From an uncultured Lachnospiraceae bacterium (GTDB lineage: Bacteria; Bacillota_A; Clostridia; Lachnospirales; Lachnospiraceae): a stretch of 10,123 nucleotides of DNA. Under the pieces are notes generated by a model. It made no database searches, had not been told where the DNA came from, and worked only from the letters and a program-made list of their open reading frames with translations. The DNA lies in the NCBI GenBank assembly GCA_947175285.1, contig CAMWMM010000136.1, positions 1-10,123 on the forward strand. The letters are read 5' to 3'. This document shows positions 6,587 to 10,123 of this stretch, piece after piece; position 1 is the stretch's first letter; each line of letters begins with the position of its first letter. Both the position numbers and the translations under genes were made by a program.

Positions 6587-8055
6587 CATTCGTCGCACAC
6601 ACAATATAGATGTCCGTCAAATTCGCTAAAAAGGCTTTCTTCTTTCTTACGCATAAAAACAGTCAGGTCGTTTTCACGGAAAGAAAGCTGAAACTGTACA
6701 CAGCCGACGTAAGCGTCGATAATATGAGCTTTCACATAAAGCGTGTTGTCTGAAAGCCATGCGCCGCTTGCGGCATATTGCTGGTTATAGATAGGAAAAC
6801 TGCCTGTCTGCATATGCCCCATGCCGAAATCGACACTATAAGGTTTATCCTTGTAGACAAAAGAAAGACTTCCGATAGAGACGCCGTCGGACAGGGCATC
6901 TATCTTATCAAATTGAACGGTAAAACTTTCAAATCCGGAATTTTCATTTTGGACACGAAAAGTTTTGCCGTTTATTTTATGGATTTTTTGCAGTAAATCC
7001 TCTGAAATCATGGCGCCTGTCAATGGTTCTATTCTGAGAGAGGAAAGGGTATGTGCAAGCAGTTTCGCTTCATCCGGATTTTCCGGCAGGGGATGTTCTT
7101 GTATATAAGGCAGAAGTTCTTCATATAACGCATCATAAATCTGCTGGTTGCCGCCGCCGATGGACTGCGTATCTGCGGTAGTGACGCAAATAAGGTCATA
7201 ATCCGGGAAAACAATAATAAACTGACCGCCCATTCCATAACATACGTAATTATTCTTTTCGCCGCGCCAAAACTGCATACCATATCCTTGTGCTTCGCTA
7301 GGGAGAGGTGCGGTAACGCAGGTCTCACTTAGCTTTGATACTGCCATATCAATGTAGGAAGAGGATATAAGCTGCTGTCCGCAGACATTCCCTTTATGAG
7401 AAAGAAAATAACCAAATTTCAGCATGTCCATAGGAAAAGCGACCAGCCCGCTGCCGCCCATGGATACGCCGAAGGGGTCTTTTATCATATAAGACTCTTC
7501 CGAAAGCCCAAGTGGAGCGAGCTTTTTTTTCAGATAGGAGAGCATATCCATACCGGTCATTTTTTCTACCAAAGCGCAAAGCGTATGCGGAGCAGAAGTG
7601 TCATAGTGAAAAATTGTTCCCGCAGGATGTGTAGGGGGCGTCGTAAAATAGCTTTCAACCCAATCGGACTTCATATTGATTTTATATGTGGTTGCGGCGT
7701 GGCACGAACGCATCATAAGCATATCCCTGATTGTCATGGATGCTATCCAAGGGTGTACATGCTCCGGAAGTTTTTCAGGGAAATGTTTCACAATAGGGTC
7801 GTCTAAAGATAATTTTCCTTCTTCGGCAAGAAGCTCGACAGCAATTGAAGTGAAACTTTTGCTGATAGAAAACATACGATGCAATGTTTCCGCCGTGCAG
7901 GGGGAGTAATATCCCTCAAAGAGCAGCTTGTCATGTCGCATGAGGAGCAGGCTGTGCATTGGAATCCGGTGTTTTTGCAGTCGGTTGATAAGGTTGGTGA
8001 TGCGGCTGCAGGGAATGCCGGCAGCTTCCGGTGTTGCTTTTTCAAATGTCAGCAT
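6586..8055 (-). CDS. Beta-lactamase-fold serine hydrolase (class C / penicillin-binding-protein-like)
   Basis: A 489-residue protein with a serine beta-lactamase-like domain (about 10-330) and a C-terminal domain of roughly 130 residues. The nucleophile motif S63-I-S-K66 lies in FSISKSFTS. The tyrosine motif is Y151-D-T (instead of Y-S/A-N), and YGMGG at 273-277 stands where HTG or KTG usually lies. The family covers esterases, peptidases and amidases, and the substrate here is unknown; antibiotic resistance is not implied. No signal peptide is seen, so it is probably cytoplasmic. The start is set at the ATG complementary to 8053-8055, where AAAGGTGG (complement of 8063-8070) lies 7 bases upstream and the protein begins MLTFEKATPEAAGIP. 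A longer frame reaching 8112 would read through this ribosome binding site. It is the only minus-strand gene, converging on the pectin unit and diverging from the chemoreceptor. Confidence 0.85.
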   Translation of the reverse strand: MLTFEKATPEAAGIPCSRITNLINRLQKHRIPMHSLLLMRHDKLLFEGYYSPCTAETLHRMFSISKSFTSIAVELLAEEGKLSLDDPIVKHFPEKLPEHVHPWIASMTIRDMLMMRSCHAATTYKINMKSDWVESYFTTPPTHPAGTIFHYDTSAPHTLCALVEKMTGMDMLSYLKKKLAPLGLSEESYMIKDPFGVSMGGSGLVAFPMDMLKFGYFLSHKGNVCGQQLISSSYIDMAVSKLSETCVTAPLPSEAQGYGMQFWRGEKNNYVCYGMGGQFIIVFPDYDLICVTTADTQSIGGGNQQIYDALYEELLPYIQEHPLPENPDEAKLLAHTLSSLRIEPLTGAMISEDLLQKIHKINGKTFRVQNENSGFESFTVQFDKIDALSDGVSIGSLSFVYKDKPYSVDFGMGHMQTGSFPIYNQQYAASGAWLSDNTLYVKAHIIDAYVGCVQFQLSFRENDLTVFMRKKEESLFSEFDGHLYCVCDE

Positions 8056-8080
8056 AAAATAACCACCTTTCGTCATTAAT

Positions 8081-8086
8081 ATTATA
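8081..8086 (-). promoter_or_regulatory. -10 box of the serine hydrolase promoter
   Basis: On the minus strand this reads TATAAT, 25 bases upstream of the chosen start codon, leaving a short leader with the ribosome binding site. The -35 is poor: TTGATT (complement of 8107-8112) is 20 bases away, longer than ideal. A 10-base palindrome overlaps the upstream edge of the -10. Confidence 0.45.
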
Positions 8087-8095
8087 ACACGTGTT
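8086..8095. promoter_or_regulatory. Palindrome AACACGTGTT, possible operator
   Basis: A perfect 10-base palindrome touches the -10 box of the hydrolase promoter and lies in the core promoter spacer. Position and symmetry suggest a regulator site. A 10-base palindrome can also occur by chance. Confidence 0.3.
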
Positions 8096-8110
8096 TTGTG
8101 TTTAGGAATC

Positions 8111-8125
8111 AAATATCCGATATTT
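8111..8125. promoter_or_regulatory. Palindrome AAATATC-C-GATATTT, possible operator
   Basis: Seven-base arms (8111-8117 and 8119-8125) are exact reverse complements around a single C. It lies 16 bases from the AACACGTGTT palindrome in the divergent region, upstream of both the hydrolase and the chemoreceptor. It could be a regulator site for either gene. No factor is identifiable. Confidence 0.3.
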
Positions 8126-8166
8126 ATTATAGCGGAAAAGATTATAGAAATGAAGAAGAAAATCTA

Positions 8167-8195
8167 TTTAAAAAAGACAGAAAATATTGTATAAT
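8167..8195 (+). promoter_or_regulatory. Candidate promoter of the chemoreceptor gene
   Basis: A perfect TATAAT at 8190-8195 is preceded, after 17 bases, by TTTAAA (8167-8172), a weak -35. Transcription would start near 8202, about 30 bases before the gene. The flagellar sigma-28 pattern (TAAA, 15 bases, GCCGATAA), common for chemotaxis genes, is not present here. Confidence 0.4.
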
Positions 8196-8233
8196 AAACC
8201 TCAATAGTAATAAGGAATGGGAGATGGATGCCG

Positions 8234-10123
8234 ATGAAAAAAATAAACATGAAAGAAAAGAAAGATAAAACAGAAAAGGCTGAAAAAACGAAAAAAACAG
8301 AAAATTCTTCCGGTTTCATGTTGTTTGGAATACGAAATAAAATCGTTACCTGTTTTCTGGTTCCTATTATTTTTATGGTTATCGTAGGCGTTTCCGCGTA
8401 TAGGAAAGCGGAGGAGGGCTTGAGCGAGAAGTTTCAGGAGTCTACACTGCAAACGATTGAAATGACAACGGAAAATCTGGAATTGCTCTGTTCTTTTATT
8501 AAAGCGGAAGGCGTGAAATATGCCTTTGACGCGGATGTCAGCAAATATCTGATGGGTATGCTGGAAACCCCGGTGGATGAAAAGAACGTAAAGAGTGCTA
8601 TTAACTCGGATATGATATCTTTTCGGACAGCGATTTCTTTTATCGGCAATATATATATTCTTCCCAGGCAGGAGCATACAATTATAACAACGGCGACAAA
8701 CAAGAGCATTCCGGGAATTCTTGATGAACACAGGGAGTCGGTTGCAACTGGAAAAAGCTCGATTGAAATATGGATAGACTCCCATCCGATTATAGATGAG
8801 GCAGTGGATAAAACAGATGAAGAATACATAATTTCTTATGAAATTCTGTCAAAATCCAAAAACGGGTGTATTGTTATTGATATTAATCGGGACGCGATTG
8901 AAGAATTTATCGGAGGACTTAACTTAGGAAACGGAAGTATTATAGGATTCATTACGGAAAACGGCAGAGAAGTCATTTCGGAACAGCTTGAAGAGGGAGA
9001 GGAAAGTATACTGACAGAAGGAGAACAGGTATTTTTTGGTCAGGACTTTTACAGCAACATTAACAAAGAAAATATGAGCGGTTCCATGAAGATAAAATTT
9101 CATGGGAAGGATTATTTGTTCTTCTACAGCAGAAGTGATGATGTAGAGGATATTACCATATGCGCGCTTGTACCGATGCGTGTTGTCACCAGTCAGGCGC
9201 AGGAGATTAAAATGCTGACGGTAGCACTTGTTATCTTAGCATGTATTATTGCTCTGGTAATCGGGGTTTATGTTGCAGCGGGTATTCAGGGAAATATGAG
9301 AAGTATCTCCAAACAGTTCGGCGAGGTAGCAAAGGGAGATTTGACTGTTACCGTGCAGGCAAAAGGGCGTGATGAGTTTCAGGGACTTGCCGGTTCGGCA
9401 ACCCATATGATTAAAAACACGAAAAACCTTGTCAATAAGGTAACTAATGCAACAAACGAACTGGAAAAATCAGCAGTGAGCGTAGAAGAGGTTTCGGCGG
9501 TTATCAATGAGTGTTCACAGAATATTACGCAGGTAATCAGTGAGATTCACGACGGTATTGCCAGACAGTCGGAAAATGCGGCGGACTGTGTAACAAGAAC
9601 AGATATTTTATCTAACGAAATACAGGAAGTAGGCAAGGTGGTAGAGAAAGTAGAAGTTCTTGTAGATGAAAATGAGAATATGATTAATCAGGGCATGGAG
9701 ATTATCCGGCTTCTGGGTGAACGTGCACAGCAGACAACAGAGATGACTGAGGAAGTGGGTAACAGCATTGAGTCTTTGAAGAAAGAATATGAGATAATTA
9801 ATTCTTTTGTAGAAACAATTACATCTATTTCCGAACAGACAAACCTTCTGTCATTAAATGCTTCTATCGAGGCAGCCAGAGCAGGAGAGGCGGGAAGAGG
9901 ATTTTCTGTTGTTGCAGAGGAAATCCGCAAGCTGGCGGATGATTCGGCGGCAGCGGCAGGAGAAATCCAGAATAACGTTACTCATATTATGGCGCAGACA
10001 GAGAGCAGCGTTAAAAATGCAGGTCAGGCACAGGAGATGGTTGCGCTGCAGGGAGAGTCTGTAGAGCAGGTTATTAAAGTGTTTGGAGATATGCGTGAGC
10101 AGATGAGCGCTCTTGCAACAGGT
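8234..10123 (+). CDS. Methyl-accepting chemotaxis protein with double-Cache-like sensor (3' end cut by window)
   Basis: A transmembrane chemoreceptor that senses extracellular ligands and controls CheA/CheW. The frame is open for 630 codons to the window edge. Regions in order: a Lys/Glu-rich cytoplasmic tail (1-35), first membrane segment (about 37-56), a 270-residue extracellular sensor with a dCache-like distal part (near [10 protein letters not shown]), second membrane segment (about 327-351), HAMP (about 348-402), and a long signalling coiled coil. The hairpin tip is diagnostic: [20 protein letters not shown] begins at residue 533 and continues [18 protein letters not shown]. The distal methylation helix lies beyond the window. 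ATG 8234 was chosen for its GGGAG at 8219-8223, 10 bases upstream; in-frame ATG 8228 is nearly as plausible and adds MP. Its ligand is unknown; proximity to pectin genes hints at a uronate or pectin fragment, but this is only an inference. It is transcribed away from the hydrolase. Confidence 0.93.
   Translation, partial: MKKINMKEKKDKTEKAEKTKKTENSSGFMLFGIRNKIVTCFLVPIIFMVIVGVSAYRKAEEGLSEKFQESTLQTIEMTTENLELLCSFIKAEGVKYAFDADVSKYLMGMLETPVDEKNVKSAINSDMISFRTAISFIGNIYILPRQEHTIITTATNKSIPGILDEHRESVATGKSSIEIWIDSHPIIDEAVDKTDEEYIISYEILSKSKNGCIVIDINRDAIEEFIGGLNLGNGSIIGFITENGREVISEQLEEGEESILTEGEQVFFGQDFYSNINKENMSGSMKIKFHGKDYLFFYSRSDDVEDITICALVPMRVVTSQAQEIKMLTVALVILACIIALVIGVYVAAGIQGNMRSISKQFGEVAKGDLTVTVQAKGRDEFQGLAGSATHMIKNTKNLVNKVTNATNELEKSAVSVEEVSAVINECSQNITQVISEIHDGIARQSENAADCVTRTDILSNEIQEVGKVVEKVEVLVDENENMINQGMEIIRLLGERAQQTTEMTEEVGNSIESLKKEYEIINSFVETITSISEQTNLLSLNASIEAARAGEAGRGFSVVAEEIRKLADDSAAAAGEIQNNVTHIMAQTESSVKNAGQAQEMVALQGESVEQVIKVFGDMREQMSALATG

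Noticed and set aside
8115..8122. CCGATAT as a sigma-28 -10 element for the chemoreceptor
   Set aside because: No TAAA lies about 15 bases upstream, and the match is part of a symmetric palindrome. A TATAAT closer to the gene is the better candidate.
8201..8785. Minus-strand frame of 194 codons overlapping the chemoreceptor start
   Set aside because: Antisense to the receptor's N-terminal half. Its Phe-rich end is the complement of the Lys/Glu-rich tail.

Overview
The window looks like chromosomal DNA of a low-to-moderate GC, Gram-positive anaerobe of the Clostridia, most likely a motile, pectin-using gut-type Lachnospiraceae. That placement is inferred from AGGAGG-type ribosome binding sites, frequent AGA arginine codons, AT-rich intergenic DNA, the family resemblance of the proteins and the presence of a chemoreceptor. 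Genus and species cannot be read from the sequence.

Region 1 (1-4080) is a galacturonate-catabolism operon. A leader of about 220 bases carries candidate promoters, a cre-like site and a putative operator half-site. It is followed by tagaturonate reductase (uxaB), altronate dehydratase (uxaA) and a gluconate 5-dehydrogenase/KduD-type short-chain dehydrogenase, and ends in a strong Rho-independent terminator. UxaB and UxaA convert D-tagaturonate through D-altronate to 2-keto-3-deoxygluconate (KDG). The dehydrogenase could supply KDG from the unsaturated-uronate (pectate lyase) branch, so both branches may meet here.

Region 2 (4081-6576) is a second transcription unit. It has its own promoter overlapping a perfect 11+4+11 inverted repeat. 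It encodes a signal-peptide-less GH28 polygalacturonase with an N-terminal fibronectin-III-like domain, then a xylose-isomerase-like TIM-barrel protein of unknown substrate. The 11-base operator arm also occurs exactly in the uxaB leader, which suggests one regulator controls both units. The proposed flow is: imported oligogalacturonides are cleaved inside the cell by GH28, and the galacturonate is isomerised (uxaC is not in this window), then reduced and dehydrated to KDG. The transporter, uxaC, kdgK, kdgA and the regulator must lie elsewhere.

Region 3 (6586-8055, minus strand) is a beta-lactamase-fold serine hydrolase. It converges on the TIM-barrel gene with only 9 bases between the two stop codons. 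Region 4 (8056-8233) is a divergent intergenic stretch with two short palindromes and promoter-like -10 boxes for each side. Region 5 (8234 to the window end) is a methyl-accepting chemotaxis protein with a double-Cache-like sensor. It is cut off by the window edge after 630 codons.

No RNA genes, insertion sequences, CRISPR arrays or attachment sites were recognised.
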